This document shows positions 27,539-35,596 of a DNA stretch of 64,000 nt, in pieces. The translations under genes were made by a program, and so were the position numbers. The DNA lies in the NCBI GenBank assembly GCA_023445445.1, contig JAEXLD010000116.1, positions 25,204 to 89,203 of the forward strand, written 5' to 3'. This DNA is from Bacillota bacterium. Lineage in GTDB: Bacteria > Bacillota > Clostridia > Clostridiales > Clostridiaceae. Below the pieces are notes generated by a model. That model saw only the letters and a program-made list of their open reading frames with translations. It did not search any database and had not been told where the DNA came from. The stretch's first letter is position 1. The number at the start of each line of letters is the position of its first letter.

Positions 27539-27586
27539 AGAAACCTATTTAGGTAAAATATAAAATCTTACTTAAAATAGGTTTCT
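27539..27586 (-). terminator. Terminator of the spore protein gene
   Basis: 12-bp arms AGAAACCTATTT/AAATAGGTTTCT, continued by inner AGGTAA/TTACTT with one G-T pair. On the minus strand it is followed by TTCTTTTTTTT. A weaker CCCTTTTT follows on the plus strand. Confidence 0.8.
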
Positions 27587-27594
27587 CCCTTTTT

Positions 27595-27662
27595 AGAACG
27601 GTAAAACTACGTTATTCTTTGGCGGTATATCCATCCTGTTTTAATACCTTAGGTTCTTTGTT
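27595..27662 (-). other. Possible structured 3' region after the spore protein gene
   Basis: On the minus strand an outer AGAAC/GTTCT pairing encloses a GGTAT/ATACC hairpin and an AACG/CGTT pairing, with unusually GC-rich bits for this genome (GGATGGATATACCGCC). It matches no riboswitch I know. The rest of the 302-base gap between the GntR and spore protein genes holds the operator and terminator listed separately. Confidence 0.3.
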
Positions 27663-27669
27663 CCTGTGG

Positions 27670-27852
27670 CTATTTTATTGAATTTTCGTATTGTTCTACC
27701 ATTCTTTTTACCATTTCGCCACCAACGGAACCACATTGTTTTGAAGTTAAGTCTCCATTATAATCACTAAAAGGAACTCCTAACTCTGATGCAACTTCAT
27801 TTTTAAATGCACTTAATCCCTTTCTTGCTTCTGGAACTAATGTTTTTGCCAT
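27670..27852 (-). CDS. Alpha/beta-type small acid-soluble spore protein
   Basis: 60 residues: MAKTLVPEARKGLSAFKNEV, then a germination-protease site region SELGV, and the C-terminal half with DLTSKQCGSVGGEMVKRMVE. These proteins coat spore DNA and are degraded to amino acids at germination. The ATG at 27852 sits behind AAGGAGG, and a longer reading frame to 27909 has no better site. It should be transcribed by sigma-G in the forespore; I could not place that promoter with confidence. It marks the organism as a spore former. Confidence 0.9.
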   Translation of the reverse strand: MAKTLVPEARKGLSAFKNEVASELGVPFSDYNGDLTSKQCGSVGGEMVKRMVEQYENSIK

Positions 27853-28054
27853 TTGTAATTCCTCCTTTGGCTGTTGGTTTAGTAAACAGCTTTTAGATGA
27901 AGTTATCAATTAAAAGCTTTAATGTTTACACTATTATATTAACCCTATAGAATTTTTATATCCCTAGTAATTAATGGTGGTTATAGAATTTTTATCTTTA
28001 GCTTTTTTCAATTAATTAATAATTCTACATGTTTCATTCTACATTTTTAATTTA

Positions 28055-28074
28055 GGAGCTGTGGCGACAGCTCC
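28055..28074 (-). terminator. Hairpin downstream of hemolysin III family gene
   Basis: GGAGCTGT/ACAGCTCC with a GGCG loop, just past the stop of the next gene on the minus strand. The T-tract is poor (AAATTAAAAAT). It belongs to the recurring GGAGCTGT hairpin set. Confidence 0.5.
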
Positions 28075-28084
28075 TTAAACTATA

Positions 28085-28747
28085 TTAACTTATATAAAGT
28101 AATCCTAAGAAAATTGCCACATAGTGTAAAGCACTTCCCATCATTACAAACAAGTGCCAAATGAAATGATTGTATGGCATTTTATCCACTGCGAAGAATA
28201 TGCAACCTACTGTGTATGCAATTCCTCCAGACACTATAAGCATTAGTATATTAAATGGTATTAAAAGAAGTACTGTTTTTATATTTATTATAATAGTCCA
28301 TCCCATAAGTATATATAGAATTGTAGATAACAGACCAAACTTATCTATCCAAAAAGCTTTGAATACTATACCCATCACTGCAATTACCCACAAGAAAATA
28401 AGTAAGTACATAGATTTCTTATCAGTATTCAAAAATATTAATATAATTGGTGTATATGTTCCTGCTATTAATAAATATATTGATGAGTGATCTAAAATTC
28501 TAAGTATCCTTTTTACTAGTTTCCCTGGTATGCTATGATATAGAGTAGATCCTAAATATAGGACTATTAAAGCTATACAGTAAACCCAAACTCCAGTAAT
28601 TGCATAATTACTAGAAGTTTTAAGAGATTTTAAAATTAAAAATACACTTCCTACAATTGATAGTATAGCTCCTACCCCATGAGTTACAGCATTTGCAATT
28701 TCTTCACCCTTTGTATAAAAATTATATTCAAATTCTTCTTTTTTCAT
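28085..28747 (-). CDS. Hemolysin III family membrane protein (PAQR-like)
   Basis: 220 residues with seven hydrophobic helices. Family motifs: GEEIANAVTHGVGAILS near the start, YLGSTLYHSIPG (Ser and His), LLIAGTYTPI, and a late NHFIWHLFVMMGSALHYVAIF with two His residues that in PAQR proteins bind zinc together with the earlier His. Some members were called hemolysins, but enzymatic activity is unproven. GGGAGG abuts a GTG at 28756. The ATG at 28747 has 8-base spacing and was used. Confidence 0.88.
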   Translation of the reverse strand: MKKEEFEYNFYTKGEEIANAVTHGVGAILSIVGSVFLILKSLKTSSNYAITGVWVYCIALIVLYLGSTLYHSIPGKLVKRILRILDHSSIYLLIAGTYTPIILIFLNTDKKSMYLLIFLWVIAVMGIVFKAFWIDKFGLLSTILYILMGWTIIINIKTVLLLIPFNILMLIVSGGIAYTVGCIFFAVDKMPYNHFIWHLFVMMGSALHYVAIFLGLLYIS

Positions 28748-28800
28748 GGTAGCCACCTCCCAAAAGTTTTAATAACTATATCTCAATACCTATAATATTA

Positions 28801-30849
28801 TTATTTTAATTTCTTATGTATCTGGACTACATTTTCTTCTAATACTTCAACTTTTTTATTATTTTCAAAATATATAAATTTATTATTTTCTAAGCCCTTA
28901 AATATAATTGGAGTTATTGGAGATTTAGCTTTTTCCTTTATAAGATCTAAGGAAAACTCAATTAAATTATCACCTACATTTACTATATCTCCTTCTTCTA
29001 CAAAAGATTTAAATCCTTCTCCTCTTAACTTTAAAGTATCTATTCCTATATGCATTAGTATATCATATCCTTCTAAAGTCCTAATTGTAATAGAATGCTT
29101 TTCCTTAGATAATGTAATAACCATACCTTTTGCAGGTGCTCTTAAAATATTATCACTTGGATTTATTGCAAATCCATCTCCAATTATCTTCATGGAGAAT
29201 ATTTCATCAGGAACCTCTTCAAGTCTTACTAAAGTTCCTGAAATAGGAATACTTATTTGCCTTTCAGTTTTTATACCACTTTTAATTTTCTTTAATTTAT
29301 TTTTCTTCTTTATTACTATTTCTTTTCCATCCATAATATCCTTCATTTGTTCTTTAATAATATCTGATTGTGGTCCAAAAATAGCTTGAATATTATTACC
29401 TATTACCATTAAGTCTGCTGCCCCTAAAGCTTTTAAATTATCTTTGTCAACCATTGAAAAGTTATTCACAGTTACTCTTAATCTAGTTATGCAGGAATCT
29501 AAATATTTTATATTTTTACCTCCACCAAAGGCATTTAGAATTTCATAAGGAAGCCTTTCACTAGACATATCTAGATTATTTATATTATTTTCATCCTCTT
29601 CTCTTCCTGGGGTTTTTAAATCTAGACTTCTTATTATGAACCTAAAGCCTAAATAATATACTGCAGCAAATATAAGACCTACTATAATTACCCATAACCA
29701 ATTTGTTCTATTAGGTATTACTCCAAATAAAATAAAATCTATTAATCCACCTGAGAAGGTTAAACCAATTTTAACATTTAATATTTGCATTATCATAAAT
29801 GATAGTCCTGCAAAGATACAATGTATAGCAAATAAAACTGGTGCTACAAATAAAAACATAAATTCTACTGGTTCTGTTATACCAGTTAAGAATGATGTTA
29901 GTGCAGCTGAAAATAATATTCCTGCAACTAGTTTTTTCTTTCCTTTTTCTGCTTCATGATACATAGCTAGTGATGCTGCTGGAAGTCCAAACATCATAAA
30001 TGGATATTTTCCAGTCATAAATGTACCTGCTGTAAATTCTACTCCATCCTTTAATTGAGCAAAAAATATAGCTTGGTCACCTACTATTAATTGACCCGAA
30101 GAATTTATATACTCCCCAAACTGATACCAAAAAGGAGTATACCAAATATGATGTAATCCAAAAGGTATTAATGCTCTTTCTATAACTCCAAAAATAAATG
30201 CAGAAAGAGTTTCATTTGTACTAATCATGCTTCTAGAAAACTCCAAGAGAAAATTTTGGAAAGGAGGCCAGATAATTGCCATAATAATCCCTAGTATTAA
30301 TCCAGATATAGCTGTTACTATAGGTACAAATCTTTTTCCAGAGAAAAAGCCTAAAGATTCAGGCAATTTTATATTATAAAATCTCTCATATAGTACTGCT
30401 GAAATAAGACCTATAATAATTCCACCAAAAACTCCTGTTGATAGAGTTGGTATTCCTAGTACAGTAGTGTACATTGGATTACTTGGAATTTGTGATATAT
30501 CCACTCCTACAATTATTCCTGTAGTAACATTCATTATTAAAAATCCAACTATTGCGGCTAATGCAGCAACTCCGTCTCCAGATGTCATTCCAATTGCAAC
30601 TCCAACTGCAAATATTAATGGTAGGTTAGTAAATATTATACTTCCTGACGTGGACATTATATCTGCCACCATTTGGAATCTATCTCCTGACAAAATTGGT
30701 ACCATATTTAAAAAATCCTGATTTTCAAATAAAGTCCCAATGCCCATTAATAGTCCTGCAACTGGTAATAATGCTATAGGTAAAGTTATTGCCTTTCCTA
30801 TCCTTTGCAAAACCCCAAAGGATTTTTTGAAAAATAAACTAATATCCAT
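28801..30849 (-). CDS. ptsG: Glucose-type PTS transporter, EIICBA fusion
   Basis: 682 residues in the order IIC (about 1-405), IIB (about 425-510), IIA (about 535-680). IIC starts FGVLQRIGKAITLPIALLP and has IPFGLHHIWYTPFWYQFGEY, which favours glucose over GlcNAc specificity. IIB has the phosphocysteine in YLDSCITRLRV. IIA has the active His in YDILMHIGIDTLKL. It imports glucose while phosphorylating it, with phosphate from HPr. It follows glcT in the same direction, so antitermination by GlcT should control it. Substrate is inferred from the motif. Confidence 0.88.
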   Translation of the reverse strand: MDISLFFKKSFGVLQRIGKAITLPIALLPVAGLLMGIGTLFENQDFLNMVPILSGDRFQMVADIMSTSGSIIFTNLPLIFAVGVAIGMTSGDGVAALAAIVGFLIMNVTTGIIVGVDISQIPSNPMYTTVLGIPTLSTGVFGGIIIGLISAVLYERFYNIKLPESLGFFSGKRFVPIVTAISGLILGIIMAIIWPPFQNFLLEFSRSMISTNETLSAFIFGVIERALIPFGLHHIWYTPFWYQFGEYINSSGQLIVGDQAIFFAQLKDGVEFTAGTFMTGKYPFMMFGLPAASLAMYHEAEKGKKKLVAGILFSAALTSFLTGITEPVEFMFLFVAPVLFAIHCIFAGLSFMIMQILNVKIGLTFSGGLIDFILFGVIPNRTNWLWVIIVGLIFAAVYYLGFRFIIRSLDLKTPGREEDENNINNLDMSSERLPYEILNAFGGGKNIKYLDSCITRLRVTVNNFSMVDKDNLKALGAADLMVIGNNIQAIFGPQSDIIKEQMKDIMDGKEIVIKKKNKLKKIKSGIKTERQISIPISGTLVRLEEVPDEIFSMKIIGDGFAINPSDNILRAPAKGMVITLSKEKHSITIRTLEGYDILMHIGIDTLKLRGEGFKSFVEEGDIVNVGDNLIEFSLDLIKEKAKSPITPIIFKGLENNKFIYFENNKKVEVLEENVVQIHKKLK

Positions 30850-30875
30850 TTTTCCTCCTAAAATAATTGAAATAA

Positions 30876-30901
30876 GGACTTAAGTAAAATTACTTAAGTC
30901 C
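30876..30901 (-). promoter_or_regulatory. Intercistronic hairpin between glcT and ptsG
   Basis: Perfect GGACTTAAGTAA/TTACTTAAGTCC stem with a two-base loop, 27 bases before the ptsG start. No RAT sequence overlaps it and its T-tract is weak. It may be a partial attenuator or an RNA-processing site. Confidence 0.5.
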
Positions 30902-30927
30902 AAAATTTTCAAAGATATAAATAATAA

Positions 30928-31773
30928 TTAGGTATTTCTAAGTACAGAAATAACTCTATGAATGTGCATAGTTAAGTAAACTATTTCATCTTCATTTACA
31001 TTATAGTTATAATTAGCTTTAACATAAGCCTTAACCTTTTCAGCGCACTCATATGCCTCTGGATAACTCTTTTTAGCTATATCTATAAACTCACTATTGT
31101 TATCGCTATTTTGATTATTAGTAACTACCCTTTTTGCAAAATATTTTAAATGTGTTAGTAACCTATCATAATTTAAATCATCTTCATTAAATTCTACAGA
31201 ATAATAATATCTTATAATATTTAATACACCTTTAATTATATTAGTTGCAATAACAGATTCTTTTGAAGATTCTTGATAACTTGCGTTAACTAAATGCAAC
31301 GCAATAAAAGCTGCCTCATCCTCTGGTAAGTTTATATTCAGTTTATTATTAATATAGTCTACTGCCCATAAAGCAACAGAAAATTCTTCTTTATGGATTC
31401 TTCTTATTTCATCTAATAAATCATTTTTTATTTGTATGTTATTTTTGTATCTTTTTATAGCAAAAGCAATATGATCAGCTAAAGATATGTATATTTGTTT
31501 ATCTAATTTTCTATCTAACTTTTTAGTAGAATAGGTAATAATTTCATGAGCTAATTCAAATATTCCATCTGGAATTTGATTTATTAATTTCTTTATCTTA
31601 TTACTCATTTTTTTATCATCTACAACAAATATTTTTTCTATCTTATCTGCTTCTATCTCCTGACCCACTTTTCTTTTGAATGCGATTCCTGATCCCATAA
31701 TTATTACTTCTTTTTTAGTATTAGGATCTATTGATACAACTACATTATTGTTCAATATTTTTTCAACAATCAT
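30928..31773 (-). CDS. glcT: BglG/LicT-family transcriptional antiterminator (GlcT-like)
   Basis: 281 residues. The N-terminal RNA-binding CAT domain is about 1-58 (ILNNNVVVSID, GSGIAFKRKVGQEI). PRD1 is about 65-170, with His in FELAHEIITYS and LADHIAFAIKRY. PRD2 is about 175-281, with YECAEKVKAYVKANY and YLTMHIHRVISVL. PTS phosphorylation of the PRD histidines sets activity; the dimer binds a RAT hairpin and prevents termination. A RAT lies in its own leader, so the gene appears autoregulated together with ptsG. GlcT rather than LicT is inferred from the neighbour. Confidence 0.88.
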   Translation of the reverse strand: MIVEKILNNNVVVSIDPNTKKEVIIMGSGIAFKRKVGQEIEADKIEKIFVVDDKKMSNKIKKLINQIPDGIFELAHEIITYSTKKLDRKLDKQIYISLADHIAFAIKRYKNNIQIKNDLLDEIRRIHKEEFSVALWAVDYINNKLNINLPEDEAAFIALHLVNASYQESSKESVIATNIIKGVLNIIRYYYSVEFNEDDLNYDRLLTHLKYFAKRVVTNNQNSDNNSEFIDIAKKSYPEAYECAEKVKAYVKANYNYNVNEDEIVYLTMHIHRVISVLRNT

Positions 31774-31802
31774 CTTACATTCTCCTTACACTTGGAAAAT
31801 AA

Positions 31803-31846
31803 AATACCTAAATTAGAGTATACTAATACACCCCAATTTAGGTATT
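31803..31846 (-). terminator. Leader terminator upstream of glcT
   Basis: AATACCTAAATT/AATTTAGGTATT stem with a 20-base loop, then TTTATTTT on the minus strand. Its 5' arm overlaps the RAT, so RAT folding and terminator folding exclude each other. Confidence 0.85.
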
Positions 31847-31868
31847 GCCTGCATTCCAGTAACAATCC
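31835..31868 (-). promoter_or_regulatory. RAT antiterminator site
   Basis: Minus strand reads GGATTGTTACTG, GAAT, GCAGGCAATACCTAAATT. This matches the ribonucleic antiterminator consensus of the SacY/LicT/GlcT family (GGATTGTTACTG...GCAGGCAAAACCT). It overlaps the following terminator arm. Confidence 0.88.
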
Positions 31869-31924
31869 ACATACTTAATAAATATATCTTATCATTGTAA
31901 ATAACTACTGTCAATATGAATAAA

Positions 31925-34900
31925 TTATCTTTGTTTTGTTGGTAAAATAATTATAAATTCGCTACCTTTATTAACTTCACTTTTAACAAATATTTCACCT
32001 TTATGTAATACTACTAATTGCTTAGTAAGTGTTAAACCTAATCCACTTCCGCCAAATTCTTCAGATACATTATTGTATGCTTGGCCAAATCTATCAAAAA
32101 TAGCATCATGGTAACTTTTATCTATTCCTACTCCTGTGTCCTTTACAGAAATCCTTACTGAATTTCCAAGGTCTGAAATCCTTACTTCTATCCTTCCACC
32201 ACTTTCAGTAAACTTAACAGCATTACCTACTAAATTAACTATACATTTTTCAATTTCTGATTCATCACACTCTATTATCTTTTCTTCTATTTCAGGATCT
32301 ATAATTAGTTCAATTCCCTTTGACTTAACATAATTCTTCATAGACAAAACTACTTCTTCAACTAAATAAACTATATTATGTTCTTTAAAATCTAATTTGT
32401 AAGACCCTGACTCTATTTTAGATGTATCTATTATATTATTAATTAATTTTAAAAGTCTATTGGAATTTCTTCTTATAGCATCCATATAATAATATAATTT
32501 TTCTCTTGGAATAGTTTTTCTATCATCATTTAATTTTGTTATAAGTTGCTCAACTGAAATTATAACATTTAGCGGAGTTCTAAGTTCATGAGATAAATTA
32601 ATAAAATAATTATTTTTATATTTTTCATTTTGGATTAATTTATTATATAATTCTTCATTTTCCTTGAATTTCTTGTTTAACTCATTAGATCTTTGCTCAA
32701 CTAAGCTATCCAATATTTTAACTCTATTCCAAATTATATATATTATCATAAATATTAATAATAAATACATCATATATGCAAAGGGGCTTCTCCATGGTTT
32801 TGCTTCTACTACGAAACTTACACTTGTAGGTTTACTCCACTCCCCAGTAGAATTTCTTGCACTTATCTTAAAGGTATACTTACCAGCTTCTAAGTTAGTA
32901 TAACTAGCATAATTTCTATTATCAGCTAATATCCACTCATCTTCTAATCCCTCTAATTTATATGCATATTGAATCTTTTTTACATTTCTATAATCAGGCA
33001 AGAAGAAATTAAAATGTATATTATTATTTTTATACTTTAAATGTATTTTATTTAAATCTAAAAGCTCCTCTTGATTTGCATATGCACTTCCTATAACTAC
33101 ACTAGGTATAAAGTTTTTTTCTTTTAATTGTTCTGGATAAAAGGAAGTTAGTCCATTAATTCCTCCAAAAAACATTTCTCCGTCATTAGCTTTATGATAT
33201 GCAAAACCATTAAATTCATTACCTTGTACTCCGTCTGCTATATCATAATTGATAAATTTATTGTTTTTTATATTAAATTTAGATATACCATAATTGGTAC
33301 TCATCCAAAGATTTCCTTCACCATCAACTAAAATTCCATAAATAAAGCTATTATATAACCCATTATTTTCATTATATCTTGTAAAACTTTCGTCTTCTCT
33401 ATTGAATTTGTTTAACCCATAGGTAGTTCCAACCCAAACATTGTTATCTTCATCTACAGCTATACTTTTTATAGCATCAAAACTTATACTCTTTTCATTG
33501 CCAATTTCATTTTTATATACTTTTATCTCTTTAGTATCTTTATTTATCCTAATTAGTCCACCTTCTATAGATGCACCTATCCATATATCACCATTTTTAT
33601 CCTGGGCTATTCCCGAAAACATATTATCAGTTATATTATTATCTAAAAATAATTTATTATAGGATTCAAATTTATTTTTTCTATCAAAGGTGCAAACACC
33701 ATCATCTGTTGTTATCCACAAATCTCCATCATTATCTATAAATAAACTTCTTACATTATTTGATATTAAAGAGTTTTCATCTCCTTGGAAATAATTAGTA
33801 AACTTATTAGTATTTTTATCATATTTTGTTAATCCATTCTCAGTAGCTATCCAAATTTCATTATCGATTCCAGTAATATCCCTTATATTATCATTACTAA
33901 TAGAATTTTCATCATTTGAACTTTTGTATTTAGTTATATTATTATTTTTTTTATTTATAATATTTATACCATTTTGAACAGTTCCAACCCAAATAAGCCC
34001 ATCATTGTCTTTATAGATTCCTGCTATCATATTATCACTTAATGAATTGCTATCTAAATAATCTTTCTTATAATTAGTAAAGGAATTTTGGTTATTAAAA
34101 ATACTTATTCCATCATAAGTACCTACCCATATTGATCCTGAATTATCCTCTGTTAAATATAATACATCATCACTAACTAAACTTTGTGGATCATATATCC
34201 TTGAAGTATAATTTATGAACTTATTATTATTTTCATCTAATCTACTAAGGCCTTTATTAGTTGCTATCCAAATTGTTTTATTCTTATCTTTATATATATG
34301 CCTAATGGTGTTACTTGCAATAGAATTTGCATCATTTGAATTATAATTATAATATTCTATATTATTTGTCTCTATATTTAACTTATTTAATCCACCATTA
34401 TATGTACCTATCCATAAGTCATTACCATCAGAATATAAATCAAATATAAAGTTGTCTGAAATTGAATTACTTAACCCATTTGCATAATAATAAGTAATTT
34501 CTTCAGTTTCTCTATTAACTTTATTTAGTCCACCATCCTTGGTGCCTAACCACAAGTCTCCATTTAAATCTTCCTCTATTGCATATATAATTTGGCTAGA
34601 TAGGCTATTTTTATCTTCATCTGAATATAATCTTATAAAGTTATCATTTTCCTTATTATATAAATTCAGTCCATTTTCAGTTGCTATGTACATATTATTA
34701 TTTGAATCAATTAATATTTCAGTTATGTTATTATCTGATAGGTTACATCCCTCAATACCAGAAATATATATTTTAATTTCATTAGTTTCGGTATTTATTT
34801 TATTCAAACCTTTGGCTGTTCCAACCCAAATATTCCCCTCATCATCTTCAATTATAGCTGAAATATAATTATTACTTATGCTTTTATCATAACCTTCTCT

Positions 34901-35152
34901 ATATTTATACACTTCAAATTCATGGCCATTGTATCTATTTAATCCGTCTGAGGTAGCTATCCACATATAACCCTTGCTATCTTGAAATAAATATTGAGCT
35001 GTGGTTTGAGATAATCCATCTTCTACAGTTATTCTTTTAAAAACAATATTTTTCTTATCAGTATTAACTGCGCTGGCTTGAAAACATAAACTATTAAGAA
35101 TAATACTTGTTATTATTGAAAATGTTATTATTTTCTTTATCTTATATCTCAT
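31925..35152 (-). CDS. Giant sensor histidine kinase with beta-propeller sensor
   Basis: 1075 residues. A signal peptide or anchor (about 7-28) is followed by many repeats of about 45-50 residues with the two-component regulator propeller consensus (for example IIEDDEGNIWVGTAKGLNKIN, SLFIDNDGDLWITTDDGV), filling about 35-690 as two seven-bladed propellers. A Y_Y_Y domain (about 695-775, with YAYKLEGLEDEW) precedes one transmembrane helix (about 783-803). The kinase core follows: NLSHELRTPLNVI (His), NLVGNAVKFTE, DTGVGIDKSYH, GGSGLGLTLT. There is no receiver or AraC domain, unlike Bacteroides hybrid sensors, and no regulator gene adjacent. The periplasmic-type sensor suggests an external ligand, often a glycan in this family. 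GGAGAA precedes the ATG. Confidence 0.88.
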   Translation of the reverse strand: MRYKIKKIITFSIITSIILNSLCFQASAVNTDKKNIVFKRITVEDGLSQTTAQYLFQDSKGYMWIATSDGLNRYNGHEFEVYKYREGYDKSISNNYISAIIEDDEGNIWVGTAKGLNKINTETNEIKIYISGIEGCNLSDNNITEILIDSNNNMYIATENGLNLYNKENDNFIRLYSDEDKNSLSSQIIYAIEEDLNGDLWLGTKDGGLNKVNRETEEITYYYANGLSNSISDNFIFDLYSDGNDLWIGTYNGGLNKLNIETNNIEYYNYNSNDANSIASNTIRHIYKDKNKTIWIATNKGLSRLDENNNKFINYTSRIYDPQSLVSDDVLYLTEDNSGSIWVGTYDGISIFNNQNSFTNYKKDYLDSNSLSDNMIAGIYKDNDGLIWVGTVQNGINIINKKNNNITKYKSSNDENSISNDNIRDITGIDNEIWIATENGLTKYDKNTNKFTNYFQGDENSLISNNVRSLFIDNDGDLWITTDDGVCTFDRKNKFESYNKLFLDNNITDNMFSGIAQDKNGDIWIGASIEGGLIRINKDTKEIKVYKNEIGNEKSISFDAIKSIAVDEDNNVWVGTTYGLNKFNREDESFTRYNENNGLYNSFIYGILVDGEGNLWMSTNYGISKFNIKNNKFINYDIADGVQGNEFNGFAYHKANDGEMFFGGINGLTSFYPEQLKEKNFIPSVVIGSAYANQEELLDLNKIHLKYKNNNIHFNFFLPDYRNVKKIQYAYKLEGLEDEWILADNRNYASYTNLEAGKYTFKISARNSTGEWSKPTSVSFVVEAKPWRSPFAYMMYLLLIFMIIYIIWNRVKILDSLVEQRSNELNKKFKENEELYNKLIQNEKYKNNYFINLSHELRTPLNVIISVEQLITKLNDDRKTIPREKLYYYMDAIRRNSNRLLKLINNIIDTSKIESGSYKLDFKEHNIVYLVEEVVLSMKNYVKSKGIELIIDPEIEEKIIECDESEIEKCIVNLVGNAVKFTESGGRIEVRISDLGNSVRISVKDTGVGIDKSYHDAIFDRFGQAYNNVSEEFGGSGLGLTLTKQLVVLHKGEIFVKSEVNKGSEFIIILPTKQR

Positions 35153-35235
35153 CTAATTATTCTCCAATAAATAATAATCAATTTTATAGTATATATTATA
35201 TACTTTAAAACCGAAAAAATATATAAAATAAAAAA

Positions 35236-35262
35236 AAGACTAAAAATAAAATTTTTAGTCTT
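35236..35262 (-). terminator. Terminator of upstream tRNA-Trp
   Basis: AAGACTAAAAAT/ATTTTTAGTCTT with a three-base loop, followed by a run of T on the minus strand, directly after the tRNA. Confidence 0.88.
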
Positions 35263-35269
35263 AAGATTT

Positions 35270-35345
35270 TGGCAGGGGCAGTAGGAATCGAACCCACAAC
35301 CAACGGTTTTGGAGACCGCTACTCTACCAATTGAGCTATACCCCT
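35270..35345 (-). tRNA. tRNA-Trp (CCA), copy 1
   Basis: 76 bases with encoded 3' CCA. Acceptor AGGGGTA/TGCCCCT, anticodon loop CTCCAAA (anticodon CCA) between GCGGT and ACCGT, and T-arm GTGGG/CCTAC around TTCGATT. It is identical to the copy at 37658-37733. Confidence 0.97.
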
Positions 35346-35596
35346 TCAACAAAAGTTATTCTATCATGATAATTTAATACTTGTCAATAAAAATGTTACA
35401 AAAGTTATTCATATTCTATAAACTCTGTAATCATTATCATCTTTATTATTTAAAAGTTCAATGAAGATATTTAATTATAATGGCTAAATTTTACTGTTTT
35501 CAACAATTATTGCATACTATATTATATTTTACTTTATATTCCCTCATATCTATAATGTTCTTAAGATATTCATATATATATATAAAGAGGTGCAAT

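Noticed and set aside
30850..30927. Second RAT site between glcT and ptsG
   Set aside because: The hairpin there (GGACTTAAGTAA) lacks the GGATTGTTACTG and GCAGGCAA blocks.
35149..35352. 67-codon minus-strand reading frame running through a tRNA
   Set aside because: It covers the tRNA-Trp and its terminator and ends in the sensor kinase start, so it is chance.
35346..35596. Possible c-di-AMP (ydaO) riboswitch before the KimA-like gene
   Set aside because: The leader is uniformly AT-rich, lacks the conserved GC blocks of that aptamer and has no terminator hairpin.
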